This document shows, piece by piece, positions 33,561-46,069 of a stretch of 64,000 bases of DNA. Every line of letters starts with the position of its first letter. The first letter of the stretch is position 1. The notes under the pieces are model-generated. The model was not told the origin of the DNA. It worked only from the letters and a program-made list of their open reading frames with translations, and ran no database searches. This stretch comes from Nematopogon swammerdamellus (Eukaryota; Arthropoda; Insecta; Lepidoptera; Adelidae). A program made the position numbers and the translations under genes. The DNA lies in NCBI GenBank assembly GCA_946902875.1, contig OX336343.1:17841596-17905595 (forward strand), read 5' to 3'.

Positions 33561-34676
33561 TTACGTCGAGTGGAAATGCTTCATTGATTGGAGTAAAAGA
33601 GATAGGGTGGGTTTAATGTCTTTGGGAAATTACAATCATAATAATATTTTGTTCCGTATACCAAATTATTTTCAAAACATTTTTTTATTTTATTTAATTT
33701 GATAAGAAGTTTTAGTTTAATTGTAAATTGTCATAATTTTATTATTCAAATATAATTAAAAATTTTGGAATTTACATAAATAATGTTCTTTATAAATATA
33801 AATGAAAGCGCCATCTTTTGTCTAGTAGCAGTAATTCTACAGCCTAGTGACAATTAAAGGTACCTACATACATGTTGTATTTCAACTAGATAGCGCCCTT
33901 AGTATAGAAGTATTAACAAACATTAACGCCACCTGTTTGTTTTACGACAACATCAAGAAAAATTATTAACGCCCTCTGTTGGTTTTACGATTTACAACGT
34001 TACCAAATTTTTTATATGGAGTGGTCTATCTGTCCCGACAGGGTTATAAAATCAATGGTAGGTACGCATTTATTGGTTGCCTAAAATATATGCTGTCATA
34101 CCCAATAGTCAGGTGTGGTCAGGTCATGAATATTTGAAGTTTTATTCTATCATACTTATGCTGCTGGCACATCCATATGGTTGAGACCTTAGCCTCCCAT
34201 AGGTCGACAATGAAAAAATAAAACAACTTGTCTATGACTACACAACAAACCAAAGTTATAGAATTAGCCGGCCTAGATAGATCGCATTTAGTTAAATACA
34301 TAACAAATCCTCGTCACTCTTCATTCTAATGTCAGCATAGCCTGTAAAAAAGAGAGATAGCTATTGCCGCTCGGCACGTCTTGTACCGGCGCGCGCGCGC
34401 CACTAACCAGCGGTTGAAGCCATACTTCTTGTTATCCAGCTGGTTAACTAGCAGTACGATGTGTCATACATAATATCATACCACGATCTCGTGGTCATAC
34501 AATCAACAGTCAGCGTTGCAGATCGTGGTTGCAGGCAAACTGGAGACATTCAATGTCCTAAGACCCACAAGAGTGACTATCTTTGTCTCGTTCTGTTTTA
34601 TGTAAATCTTTTGATGATACAAAGGATGGATACAGCTCCTAAGTTCTTGCTAAGTTGCAATCCATCTTCCTTTAAG
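33561..34676. other. AT-rich intergenic stretch
   Basis: No gene seen. At 34308-34335 there is a short inverted match to 20266-20302 (cgtcactcttcattctaat). An alternating GC run lies at 34389-34402. Confidence 0.45.
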
Positions 34677-35015
34677 TTTGCATTGCAACAAACAACACCT
34701 AATGCCGGCACTTCACTTGGCTTAGCGTATTCGTGTTTGCTGCAAACATTTTAGTTTAATCTCGCTCTAAACAAGCCAACGGAGATGAAACGGAAATTTT
34801 TGCCAAATACACGAATACGCTAAGCCAAGTGAAGTGCCGGCATAAGAGGCTCTTATGCCGGCACTTCACTTGGCTTAGCGTATTCGTGATTGTTGCAAAA
34901 AATTTAGTTTTATCGCTCTAAACAAGCCATTAAAGGGAGACGAAACAGAATTTTTTGCCAAATAAGCCAAGTGAAGTGTCGGCATTAGGTGTTGTTTGTT
35001 GCATTGCAATGCAAA
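34677..35015. mobile_element. Two head-to-tail MITE copies forming a complex palindrome
   Basis: Each unit is bounded by inverted atgccggcacttcacttggc. The first runs about 34700-34842 and the second 34852-34990. Outer arms (caacaaacaacacctaatgcc at 34686, complement at 34984-35005) are also inverted. Both units share the internal block ctctaaacaagcca. Non-coding. Confidence 0.75.
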
Positions 35016-35555
35016 GATTGTCTTATCAATGCCGTTTGGAAGAGGGTGATCAACTGATCATATTTTTTTACATGCGCCTTACCCGCCACTGTACTCATTA
35101 CCATCACTTAAAGTTCCCCTTCACAATTTAAAAATACTTATTCAAAAATTATTACAGAATTTATATTATACAATTTAATATTGTCTAATTTTATAGTTCG
35201 CTAATATAAATGCTTTGGTCAGAATCCGGCCGGATCCTATCTTGAAGGTTTCGGGTATAGATAAGCCATTTAAAAAAAAAATTAAGTCTGTCAAAGTGAC
35301 AGTACTGACAGTTAAGACTTCTTGTCTTGAAACAGCTGATCAAATTTATACCGTGCAACTCCGTCACTGGATACTGGCAGTAATAAACGAATTTCCTATT
35401 CGTTTGGTTGCCACTATTTAAAAAAAGAAGAAGAAGAGAAATAGGTACGTAAAAAGTATTTTTCTTGCATTTTATAAAATGAATAACAACTAATCACCCG
35501 GCGGCGGCAGCCGTATATTATACCAGTAATCTGTGGCGGCAGCCAAGCCCGTGCG

Positions 35556-38500
35556 ATGTTAACGAGCAAGCTGAAGTTCGCGTCGGCCGAATTGCAGAAC
35601 TTCAACTGGATCTTCAGCTCGGCGCCGTGCTTCCCGCTCGACGCCAGCCGAATTCGGATCATCAGCGAGCCCGCGCACTTCTATGAAGCGCTACTGCATC
35701 AGTTTCGTACGGCGAAGCGCCGAATTTCCGTCGCGAGCTTATACGTCGGGACCAGCGCACTCGAGAAGAGGTTACTTGAGGTTGTGAAAGAGAATGTGAA
35801 AAATAATAAAGACCTTCAGGTTTCCGTGTTAGTGGATTACCAGCGTGGGACGCGCGGGGAAATAAACTCCCGGACTTTGTTGGAAGATTTCGTGCGCGAG
35901 GACTCATCGCGATGCTCTGTGGCATTGTACCGGACGCCGAAGTTGAACGGTCTGCTCGGTTCGGTGCTTCCGGCTCGCTACAACGAGCTGGTGGGGCTCC
36001 AGCACATGAAGCTGTACATCTCGGACGACTCGGTGCTGCTGAGTGGTGCCAACTGCTCAAACGATTACTTCACGCAACGCCAGGACCGATACGTGCAGAT
36101 CCAGGACCGAGACCTCGCAGACTTCTACGCAGAGCTGATAGGTACGGACGCGTAAGTTTTTTGTTTTCTGTGTGATAGATAACTAATAAAATTATGTAAT
36201 ATGTTGAATGTTGAATGGAGCATAGTGTCACAGGATCTACTCAACATCATAAAAATTCTACTACAATATTTTTTTATCGAATACTAAGTAAGTATTTGTT
36301 ATAAATGTGTGGCGACATCTAGTGACAGTGCATGAAAGATCGATGACCTCTCACGACACTACGCGCAGTGAGATGGCACTGACGACCAAATCGTCAGATG
36401 CAATAAGTTTCCACAACACATTCTCGATCCAAAAAGTTACAATTGTTTTGTTTAAATAAAATGTGACGAACTCAAGTGTACCGATGTTACCTAAGACTGA
36501 AAAGAATAATTGAAATTAAATATCACATAATAGAAGTACAGCGGACATAAACAACATGCATGTGTGTGTGTGTGAGAATGTTTGTGCTACAGGTAAGGGA
36601 GCGTTCATAAACCATGTGACGGTTTTGGGGGGGGGGGGGGGGGGGGGGGTCCGGTTTTTGTCACCTAGGGGGGGGGGGGGGTCCAAAATTAGCCTAAAAT
36701 CCGTCACGTGGTTTATGAACGCTCCCTAATAGAGATCATGTGTGTGTGCGCAGGGGGGACACCCCAGCACATCGCACCGCCCGCGGAGTCCACTCACACA
36801 TACGCTCGAAAGTGTTGTCGCTTACACAATACATTCACCCGTGTCGCAGGTCAGACCTGGCACTCGGGATACAAGAGTGGGTCTCCTAAGGGTCTTGCCA
36901 TTCGCACCTCCCCTCGCTCCAAATGCGAATAATTCTGTCAGTGGAATTTATTAATAGATAAGGTAGCAGAAGTTGTGGTCAGAATCTGTGTGGAGGTCCG
37001 AGGTTCGAATCCGGTCGACATGAACCAATGAGTTTTTTGTGATGGAAAAATTTACATGGATACCTGCTACTTCACCGTTCGAAACCGGTGTAAATCTGCA
37101 GGACCCTTACCTTGCTCCTTATAGTGCATAATTCATCAAAGTCACAAGTACTTCAAAGTGAAATAATTGCAGAGACAGCGGATGCTATGCACTTCACTGC
37201 CAAGAAAACCGTTTCTTTTGAGAAATGGTTTATTTGGTTGTTTAATAATGTTTTGACATTTCCTCCGAATTGCAGAAGAGGTGAGCAGTTTCAGTCGACT
37301 GGTGGTGGCGGGTGAAGACGCCCGGGGTGCTCCAGCGAACACCCACACGCTCGCAGCGCACGCCACACAACGTGTCAATGATCTCATCGCTCGCTGGACC
37401 AGGAGACAGGAGGAAAAAATGCAGGCTGAAGGAGCGGGCCAAAGTTAGTGAATTTTTGTTTAAAGGAAAGCCCAAAATGCCGCTGTTGTCACCCATGTAA
37501 ATGTAGGTATCTAATATATCCATAGCAATTTATTAAGTAGGGTGTCACGAAAATTATTGTTTTATTATTAAATTTATTTTCATTATTGTTGTTCATTTTG
37601 AGGAACAAGCAGCCAAAGCTGGTGTGTTCATTATGTTCACTAGTGGTTTTTTTTATTTATTATTTTATTTCAATGGTGCTGCTTCAAATTGGAGTGTATT
37701 ATAATTTATTTTAAAAAATTGAGTGCAAGAATTTTATTTAGTCAATTTCAGTCGAAGAGACGGGAGGGGAAGCCCTAGGCGCCCGTACCTGGACCAGATC
37801 GGGCATGTGGTCAAAAAGGGTCAAGTGCATAGTACCCATAATCGATGAAAATAATTATATGAATAATTATATGAAGAACAGAGTGAAAATTAGAAGTGTG
37901 TCAGGAACGTGGTTAGTGGAAATTTGTTGTCTCTGACTACCATTTGAAACAGGCGTAACGCCATATGTATATTTTTATGGGTAAAGTAATGTACAGTAAA
38001 ACTTAGCATATTTAAGTGTGTGCCTTGATGACCTTGCTGAAACCAGCAAAATAAAAATTACCAGGAAGCGCCATACGAAGCACTGACTTAGGACAAGTAG
38101 AAGAACTCCTATCGCACTATCCCCCATTTGCATTTATGGCGTTTTGGTCTGCACTTCTTATTCTAGAATTTTACGTGTGTGTGTAAAATTTTAGCTTAAT
38201 GTGCATATGTGACAGAAAGACCATTTTGACACAGGGAAATGTAGAATGCAGGATCCTCCATGTAGGCTACGTAATGTCCTTGGAAAAACATGTAGCTTGT
38301 TTTGTTGTCTCTTCCAAAAAAATCCTTGATCCTTGTTTTCTGCTTCAAAAGGACCAGACACCTGGGTCTTCCCACTGATACAAATGGGGCAACTGGGCGT
38401 GCGTCAGGACGAGCTCGCAACGCTGAGGTTCCTGGCGACGACGCCGCGGGACGCCCGCTTACACCTCGCCACCGGGTACTTCAACCTGACGAGGGACTAC

Positions 38501-41500
38501 GCAGACACGATACTAGACAAATGCAAGGCGGACGTCAGTTTGCTCATGGCACACCCTAATGTGAGCTACGTCCACTTCATATACCTTTCATATGACATAG
38601 ACCAGCGGTTCCCAAATAATGGTACGCGTACCCCCAGGGGTACGCAGGCTCAAGGGAAGGGGTACGCGTGGGCACACTTAATGGCCACGTTTACCTCTAC
38701 AAATAAAGATTTTATCCCTTGAAGAGATTTCTTCCAGCCAACTTTTGAAAATTGGCAATTCTAATTTGAAAAATGTCTCGTCAGAAAGTTGCAATAAGTG
38801 TAATGTTTGTAATCAATAAAATTATTCTGGTTGCAGGCAAACGGTTTCCTGAACGCCGCAGGGGTCGCTGGAGGCATCCCTCATGCCTATTCTCTAATAG
38901 CCAGAAAGTAAGGCTTATCTACTTTTACTCTAAGTGTGTTCTATCCCTTATTCCATGGGGAGTACTCGGAGGAGCTGTTTGACGTGATCCCGCCGTCCCC
39001 TTTTCACCTCCGCACAACGCGCACTGGGTAGGGATTGCATCCATATATGCTGAAATTATCACGGATGCGTTCCAATCGGTTCGGCAGATCTTTCCTCCAC
39101 AGAACTGGTAAACTCTGGAACGCTCTCCCTGCCCATATATTTCCCCCAAAGTACAGATTCAGGTCCTTCAAGAGAGTCGTGAATAGGCACCCGTCAGGCC
39201 GGCATGGCATTTGCAACCCCCACATGCGGCCGCATGTCCATGGGCGTCGTTAGACACCTTATGGGTGGCTCCGCGCCACATATAACACTTCTAATAAAAA
39301 AATGAATAAGTAAAGCTTTGAATTTTGGGAACACTATTTTATCTAACAAAAAGGTATGTCATTTCACCAGTGTGAAATGATTAAAGTAAATTATATATAA
39401 CTTCACCGAGACAGTATAATGGTATGAAATATACTAAATAAAAATTCTGTGAAATGTCAGCTTCGGTAGCTCAGTGGTGCGGTCGGTCGACTGTCGGTCA
39501 GATCATAAGCACACCTGGGCACGGTCAGTGGATGGATGGGTGACCGCTCGACCGTTGGAGGCTGACCGTGGTTCGGATTCCACGTAAAGCTGTAGGTCCT
39601 TTCCGTTTTTACCTCACTAGCTAGTAGGGTTTAACCGCGCGGTGGTACCAGCCCGGGTGTACCACCGCGCTGAAGATTTTTAATTGTAAGATATCTCTAG
39701 AGTATAATATTTTCTCATAGTAAGTGTAAAAAAGGTTGTAAAAATGTAGTTGACTTGTTAAAAAGAGTAATTGTATCACATATAGGATTAATGAATGAAC
39801 AAAAAACAGAACTAAAGTGTTATTGCACAGGTTCTGGGAGCGAGTACTCCAGACGAAACAGGATCACAGAGTGCGACTGTTGGAGTACGACAGAACCGGC
39901 TGGACTTTCCACGCCAAGGGACTGTGGTATGTCAAATTGGTTTACCTTAATCCTTACTTTTTGTTGCAGCCACGTGTGTACAAATACGCATTTTGAGACT
40001 AAAAGTGCATAATACATACATATCACACACGCTGAATCCCGAAAATCGGGGTAAGCAGAGTAATCGGCGTTGTGCTGCAAGAACTCTGGTAAATTACAGC
40101 ACAACACCGACCGCCACGTTTCGCAAAGTATTCGAACAAGATTCAATCGATCAAGCAGCAAGTAAGGCACGAAGACCCACCTGCTGCATGACTCGGTGGA
40201 AGCACCGTGCCAAGGTGAGAGGTGGCGAACCTGTCGCCCTTTAGCACGGCATCTTGTCCTTATCCCTTAGTCGCCTTTTACGACATGCATGGGGAGAGAT
40301 GCAGTGGGGCTATTCTTTTTAAGTATCGGCCCCACACTAAAGGTGCATTTGATAAAATTAAATAATCTCTCTTTCTAAAGCTTGATACGCATTATTTTCT
40401 GCCGGGAACTGTACTTTCGAGTGGGAGAAAGACAGACAACCAAAATTACTACATAAGAATGACGATTGTTAATACATCGATCGACAGCCTCGGTAACTCA
40501 GCGGTGCGGTCGGTCGAGTGTTGTTAAGCAACCCTGAGCGCGGTCAGTACTTGGATGGGTGACCACTCGACCGTTGGAGGCTGACCGACAGTGGTTCGGA
40601 TTCCACTTAAAACTGTAGGTCCCTTCCCTTCTTACCTTACTAGGTGCTATCCGGGTGTATCCCACCCGGGTTGATACCACCGCGCTGAATTAAACATCGG
40701 CCGAAACGGCTATCGTCGCCTAAGTATCAACACCGCGGAAGTCATTTTTGGCCATTTTACAGGAACAACAAAAAACCTATTATTTCGCAAGTTTTTCAAG
40801 CATCTTTATTTTAAATTATTACAGGGTATTAAAGTAATTTTCGAAATCCTACAAATTGACAAATTCACCTTTATTCAGTATGTTTGGTGACATACGTGGT
40901 GTTATCATTTTGAACGCTGTGTTTGCCAAAACAATCCGAAGCGGGTGACTTCCGCGCTGTACATTCTTAGCCCTCTACGGCATCAGATTGGTCGTTAGGC
41001 ATTTGAGCAACCAATTAGAAGACGCGTCTTTTAATCCTCTATCCAATGGCATTAAAATGTTTTTTCCGTTTAAAAATGACTTCCGCGGTGTTGATACCTA
41101 GGCGACGCTATGTAAATAGTTCGTGTTTTCCGTCCAGTTCAGTGTAGCCGACATGTAATGAAGGGAAGCACTGACATGGCACCTAGTTCAGCCGGTGTTA
41201 TGGGCTGACATCACGGATGTTGTAGGTGATGTAGATAACCGTGTCAGTTTCCATAAAAAAAAATGATTGTTAATACATAATAATGGCACAGGTACTACCC
41301 AGCGAGTAGCAGCGTGCCGTGGATGACCCTCGTGGGGTCGGCCAACCTCGGCGAGCGTTCCGTGCGGCGAGATCTGGAGGCGCAGGCGGCCATCTTTACC
41401 ACTTCACCTGACCTACAGGTATAGATGCCGTCCGTCTTTTTTAATTTAATGGATCTGGTTGTGTTGAGGTCATGGAAAATAAGGCTTCCTTCAGCAAAGT

Positions 41501-42378
41501 CCCTCCGACTCAGCCACCCATACCGGATTACATAAGAAAACAAAAAGGAAATGAAAGGAAGACCTTATCTGCCAAAACCTAATTTGACAGCTGCTGTCAT
41601 GTGTTACCATGCCCTGTTTGTACAAAACTAACTGCCACTATGCCTTCCACCGCCACCTTCAACCCTCTCAATCTATGGAACAAATTGTTTTTAGGTTTCC
41701 GTATCCCGCACGGAAGCCCATACTAAGCCTCCGCCGTCTGTCGGTCCGTCCGTCTGTCCGAGGGCTGTATCTCTTGAACCGTAATCGGTAGCCCGTTGAA
41801 ATTTTCACAGAATATGTGTTACTACGGCGGATATAATAACAAATAATAAAAAAAAGAAAATGTAAAAAATTAAGGGGGCTTCCATACAACAAACGTGCGA
41901 AAAATCGATTAGTCACACTACTGATTAATAGATGGCGCCACAGACTTTTATACATTGCATTGTTGAAAGACAAAAGATAGCCGCTCAATTGCCAACGACC
42001 TCATTGAGGTGCTGTCATTTTCCCACCGTCAATTGCCATGGATATTATTGATAGCGGATAGATACGGAAACCTCCAACTCGCACTTAACAGATTTTAAAT
42101 TTTTTTTTGTAGTAGGTATTTTATTTATTTATTTATTTTTTAATGAACAAGCAGCTCCAGCTGAAGTGTATATTAGGTATCACAGATGTAGCCAACCATG
42201 AATAGAAAATCAGGTTCCTAATTATGAAAGGCAAATTGACAATTTGTTTCAGGAGCAGCTACATGAGGAGAGCGCGCGACTACACGCGCACGCGGCCGAA
42301 TGTTCGCACGCGCTCACGCACAGGCACGTTCCCATGTGGGTGCGCGCGGTCGTCGGACTGTTCCGTTACTACTTCTAG
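35556..42378 (+). CDS. PGS1: Mitochondrial CDP-diacylglycerol-glycerol-3-phosphate 3-phosphatidyltransferase
   Basis: Seven exons join in frame: 35556-36141, 37276-37443, 38352-38560, 38837-38907, 39831-39926, 41292-41418 and 42253-42378. Total 1383 bp, 460 residues. The protein is a two-HKD phospholipase-D-type transferase. The first motif is H150-M-K152 with Asp157 in GLQHMKLYISDD, followed by RQDRYVQIQD. The second is H372-A-K374 in GWTFHAKGLW, followed by GSANLGERSVRRDLEAQ. PGS1 makes phosphatidylglycerol-phosphate from CDP-diacylglycerol in mitochondria, the committed step to cardiolipin. The chosen start gives a short N-terminus; a longer targeting peptide upstream is possible. Introns contain a poly-G MITE, a LINE 3' end and SINEs, all outside coding sequence. 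Confidence 0.95.
36597..36726. mobile_element. MITE with long G runs, in PGS1 intron 1
   Basis: Inverted ends gggagcgttcataaaccatg and its complement (cgtggtttatgaacgctccc) enclose two G runs of about 25 and 14. Flanking TAA on both sides (36594-36596, 36727-36729) suggests a 3-bp duplication of the PIF/Harbinger type. Confidence 0.75.
36955..37130 (+). mobile_element. Possible tRNA-derived SINE remnant
   Basis: A good B-box match (ggttcgaatcc at about 37009) follows a weak A-box-like ggtagcagaagttg (36961) at a plausible distance. The acceptor arm cannot be folded convincingly, so a functional tRNA is unlikely. Confidence 0.35.
37444..38351 (+). other. PGS1 intron 2
   Basis: About 900 bp of AT-rich intron. 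No exon or named repeat was found. Confidence 0.6.
38611..38720. repeat. hAT end-like fragment in PGS1 intron 3
   Basis: cagcggttcccaaat followed by ggtacgcgtacccccaggggtacgc resembles the terminal part of hAT elements. A similar fragment is at 49866-49940. No matching opposite end was found. Confidence 0.4.
38927..39298 (+). mobile_element. CR1/Daphne-like LINE 3' end, in PGS1 intron 4
   Basis: Encodes only the C-terminal residues of the family (FHGEYSEELFDVIPPSPFHL, RTGKLWNALPAHIFPPKY) with an internal stop. Its tail tctaataaaaaaatg is as in other copies. It begins 20 bp after the exon 4 donor. Confidence 0.85.
39459..39680 (+). mobile_element. 5S/tRNA-like SINE, 3'-truncated, in PGS1 intron 4
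   Basis: Starts gcttcggtagctcagtggtg (tRNA A-box-like). It continues with gcacggtcagtggatggatgggtgacc (5S-like) and ggttcggattcc (B-box-like), then enters the common SINE body and breaks off after taccaccgcgctgaa. It is a diverged relative of 40478-41264. Confidence 0.75.
40006..40336 (+). repeat. Dispersed repeat family X, copy 1 (PGS1 intron 5)
   Basis: Nearly identical to 51388-51703, and present inverted and degenerate at 48958-49256. It contains acacgctgaatcccga, caagcagcaagtaaggcac and ctttagcacggcatctt. Its end (gactaagg complement, gccccactgc complement) equals the head of type-2 SINEs in reverse orientation. No protein is encoded. Confidence 0.7.
40478..41264 (+). mobile_element. 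Full-length 5S/tRNA-like SINE with 14-bp target duplication, split by a TIR element
   Basis: Flanks gattgttaatacat at 40464-40477 and 41265-41278 are a perfect target-site duplication. The SINE begins with a tRNA A-box-like cggtaactcagcggtgcggt, then gttaagcaaccctga and cggtcagtacttggatgggtgacc. These match the internal control region of 5S rRNA genes (A box, intermediate element, C box). A B-box-like ggttcggattcc, the common tail and an A-run follow. A 393-bp TIR element interrupts it at 40714-41106. Without it the SINE is about 394 bp. Confidence 0.85.
40714..41106. mobile_element. TIR element inserted in the SINE
   Basis: Inverted ends of about 35 bp (gtcgcctaagtatcaacacc and its complement with one mismatch) enclose a non-coding interior. 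SINE bases gctat occur on both sides, a likely 5-bp duplication (one extra base on the left). Superfamily unknown. Confidence 0.75.
41690..41830 (+). repeat. Dispersed tttccgtatcccg/(CCGTCTGT)n repeat
   Basis: Same family as 3272-3660 and 55262-55468: ttttaggtttccgtatcccg, a CCGTCTGTC-rich core, then agggctgtatctcttgaacc and ttgaaattttcacagaatat. It lies in PGS1 intron 6. Confidence 0.7.
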
Positions 42379-43440
42379 CCGTTTAGCACAGATTACTAAA
42401 TATTTACTTCGTAACAGATAAATCACTCCATAGAAAAAGTTCCTACCTTCGGGCTAGCCTACTGTTTCACGTCGCCAATCGCTGCGTGCGAAAATGTACC
42501 TTAACGATCGAGTGTAAAGTGATTATTGCTTTGCAGCTGCGCAGGCCACGCGTAAGTATGCTCCGCGCGGCTGCTTATTTCTTTGGGCAGCCCATTGAAA
42601 TACGTAGGTAGTTAGCGCGCGCAAGTACATAGTGTGCGTGAGGTCTGCCGTTAGTGTCCGATATATCGACAAGCAACAGTCCGTTGGGTTTTTGGTTGAC
42701 CTGCCTACTTATTATTATCTGTTGTCATTATCGCAAAAATAGCAGTAGCCGCAGCTCTATCTCACCAGGCGCATTGAGAAATCTGTTGGTGCGAGTGAGA
42801 CGGATCATGAGAAATTGCTAGTAGCGATGAATTGCTAATACAGAATAGCCCTACTGGCTGTCAAATCAACACGTTAAACGTTCTTTTTTTTTATGGAAAC
42901 TGACATGTTGGCTACATCACCTTCAACATCCGTGATGTCGGCCCATAACACCGGGTGAACTAGATGCCCTGTCAGTGCTTCCATTAATTTCATGTCGGCT
43001 ACACTGAACTGGACGGAAAACAACATGATAGAGTTAATGTCAATTAGTAAGACTTATAATTCAGCCATCCACCCTCTACGGAAACATACCTATAATGACT
43101 CGTGACCAAGGAGAAACGCCTAGCTAATGAGCAGTATAGGTCGTGGGTTCGATATACATTGGCGTGCACCACTCTCTTTCTTTTCCGTGTTTACAGTAAA
43201 ACAGTGTGTAGGTCCCTCACTTTACCCTTTTAGTTGGTAAGGTTTTAACCCGGCCGGGTTGATATACACTGCATGGGTCGAAATCGCTATTTAAAAAAAG
43301 ACCATAATTTCTGTCCAGTTCAGTGTAGCCGGTACGACCAAAGTGAAGCACTGGCGTGGCGTCTAGTTGCGACGAGAAGAGAGTGTTCAAGGCTGACATC
43401 ACGGGCACACTAGGCCGTGTAGTCAATCCGTGTCAGATTC
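42379..43440. repeat. PGS1 3' flank with two SINE fragments
   Basis: 42888-43020 is a SINE tail in minus orientation (T-run, then cgtgatgtcggcccataacacc). 43096-43440 is an older plus-strand copy with a B-box-like gtgggttcgat and the body gttttaacccggccggg. Between them there is only unique sequence. A possible poly-A signal AATAAA at 43532 lies beyond; its link to PGS1 is uncertain. Confidence 0.6.
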
Positions 43441-45553
43441 CAGGTTGACAATTTAGCAAAGGTTTGTTAGAATAGAATGCCTCGCGGCATTAAGCTCGCC
43501 TATTGTGCCTAAATTGTATAAATTGGTGTTCAATAAAGAATATATACATACGTACATACAGAGTGAGTGCCGTCCGGTGGACTGTACAATAATTGTCAGG
43601 AAACGAGTACCAACGTAGCTACCTACTTTTTATCTCGTCACAAATGTTCATAATTCTGTCTTTATTATATTTTTTGTTATTTGATGCTTTGTGATAGAAA
43701 AAATAGACAGAATAAATATAATATTAATTTATAGTCACATTTGTAGAAGTAAAGTTTACCAAAAACTCGTGTTTTAGATTTTAAATTAAATTTACTGCCA
43801 AAGTGTATGTTGTATTGTATTATGTAGTGCAATATATGTTGTGTGCATGGCAGATTGTTTATTGTATAATTTCGTCCATAGGTAGATAACCTAGGCTTGG
43901 ATATGTCGAAGGAGTCTGTACGTTACCATGGAATAAAATGGAATAAAGACACTTTGGCAGTTAGTGGTAAACAGAGAATGTTTTGTGAGTTCAGTTACTA
44001 GTGTACGTCAAACACAAGTACTTCTATATTTGAACTTTGTGGAAATGGTTATATTTTCAAGGTACAAATATCTATCTGTACCACACGTATGTACATACCT
44101 TTGCGGTAGGTATTATAACTTTGTGATAATCTGTTTTGTTGACGAAAATAATTTTATTGAATGTTGTTGAATAAGAATAAAATAAAATAATTCCATTATT
44201 TAATTGCATTTTTATTCTGTTATTTCTGAAAATAAAAATAACCAAAGTGTTATTGCTTCCAAAGTATTTTTTAATCATTAATTCTCATTTTCATTCTTAT
44301 ACCATCCATTGATTAATCACATAATTATAAAAATTAAAATCACACTTAAAACAAAATTTACAATAAATTAAAACAACACTCTGCAATAATTTATACAAAA
44401 ATTCAGTCAGTTTGAGACAATATTTGATTAGAATTACACATTTATAATAAAAATTTACAATAATAGGAATCAGGCACATATTACTAAAGAAACTAAATGA
44501 GCGAAGATTCACACTTCAAATACAATCGGAATCATTTACTATAGAAAATACCAAACAATATGAAGTTAACGGCAAAAATGGGCGGGTTCTGACACGGAAT
44601 GTTTAAATTTTCTTCCTCGCACAAACAACATTATTATTTATTACTCTTCAATCATCTTCTGGTGAGGTAGTGATACAGTTTCATACAATTCATGAAACTG
44701 CCATCCATTTACATAGAGCATACGAGTACGAGTAGGCCACTGTGATTAGCTTGCACAAGCGAGTGAGATATCATGCATGACAGATCTCGTAACCTATCTG
44801 ATGCCAATATTCAACAATCTGTAATCAACAATATGCTTAAGTAGTGATAATACAACGAAGTATTCTATCAAAGCGCTTTAACAAATACATTATTTCATGA
44901 AGCAGATCATAGGAACAGAGACAGCATAGGTCATCGCCTGTCATACTAAAGTGTAAATTTAAGATTTTCAACTTCGAAAAGGAAGATTTGCAGAGTTTCT
45001 GGTCGTAGCCACACGGAACATTCTCTAATCTAGTCTTTGGTGATGAGCGCACAACCCTCGAGTCGGCAAATCTCGGGTTTCTCGATCGGTAGTCTGTACG
45101 TCTGACAGCTGAGGTTCGTACAAAAATATTTCGCCTATTCGTTAACAATTATAACCTACTTATCGATTAAGTACTTCGTGGAGACCCGGGAGAGGTCTAT
45201 TTGTGATGCTACTTCTAAAACCTATTGTCGAATGAACATGAAAGTTTCACATTGGTCTGTATCTTGGGAGATTTCATTTAAATTACCACTATCTAAACAA
45301 TGTTGACCATAAAATAATGCTCTCGACACCTTTAACTCATTATTGATCTATTGAGCTTCACTGAGATCATCTCGCTATAGAACCTCGGTTAGAACTTTCA
45401 TCGAACCCTACATGATGATCGACATTAGGGTCGTTTGGAAAGACCTTCACTTTCTCTCTAGCTCTCTATGCGGTCACATACAGAGTGTGTAGACGGATGA
45501 CTTGATTATTGTCATTTCTGCAAAGCGAGCGGTTCAGAAGCCAAATATATACC
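43441..45553. other. Intergenic stretch between convergent PGS1 and rhomboid genes
   Basis: AT-rich, with no exon recognised on either strand. Several open frames are Phe/Tyr/Ile/Asn-rich and look like composition artefacts. 3' UTRs of one or both genes may lie here. Confidence 0.45.
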
Positions 45554-45555
45554 TA

Positions 45556-45946
45556 AGGTGCTTCGTTATTCATGTCAATAACTTCGGGACGGTTACATAC
45601 GCACTCAAACAAACACTTTACGTAAGAAAAAAAACATATGTTTATAGGAGCATTTTTTCTCCTAACAAAAAAATTAAATCAAATAAGTAGCTGTAAAAAC
45701 CAATCATAGTGAACTTATGACTTACTTACAACAAACAGCTGTTCTGCGTTTGAACATAGTGCGGTCATTGACCCCGTATAATGCAAGTTACCTACTGTTA
45801 CCACAGGTTAATGTTTAGGTAGCGAACATGTATTGTAAAATTTCTCGAAAAGTAATGCTAAAAACATATAACTTTTTTGCGTAACGTGTTTATTTAAGTG
45901 TGTATGTAACCCTCCCGAAACATTTGACATGAATAACGAAGCACCT
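45556..45946. mobile_element. TA-flanked MITE, copy 1
   Basis: Inverted ends aggtgcttcgttattcatg are flanked by TA (45554-45555, 45947-45948), and terminal similarity extends about 45 bp with mismatches (...ggttacatac). The 391-bp interior is non-coding. A second copy lies at 49259-49650. TA duplication fits a Tc1/mariner-type MITE. Confidence 0.8.
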
Positions 45947-46069
45947 TATATTTTGTCAAAGGTCTTTCCTCGCGTCCCGGCCTCCTGTGAAATAGGTAGC
46001 TACTTAAAGCGAATCACACTTATGGTAAATTGACTAGGTGTGTGTGTGCGGGCTGCGGCCTCGATCGCG

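Noticed and set aside
38611..38700. Extra PGS1 exon extension after the third exon
   Set aside because: The frame past the donor at 38561 has no family similarity and enters a hAT-like fragment; exon 4 at 38837 continues the protein correctly.
39459..39600. tRNA gene (A- and B-box-like motifs)
   Set aside because: No acceptor stem or cloverleaf. The boxes belong to the SINE head.
40513..40553. 5S rRNA gene
   Set aside because: Only the internal control region is matched. It is inside a SINE with an A-tail and target duplication, and lacks the rest of the 5S sequence.
44297..44512. 71-codon Phe/Tyr/Ile-rich frame as a membrane protein
   Set aside because: AT-rich composition produces such frames throughout this stretch; no start context, splice support or similarity.
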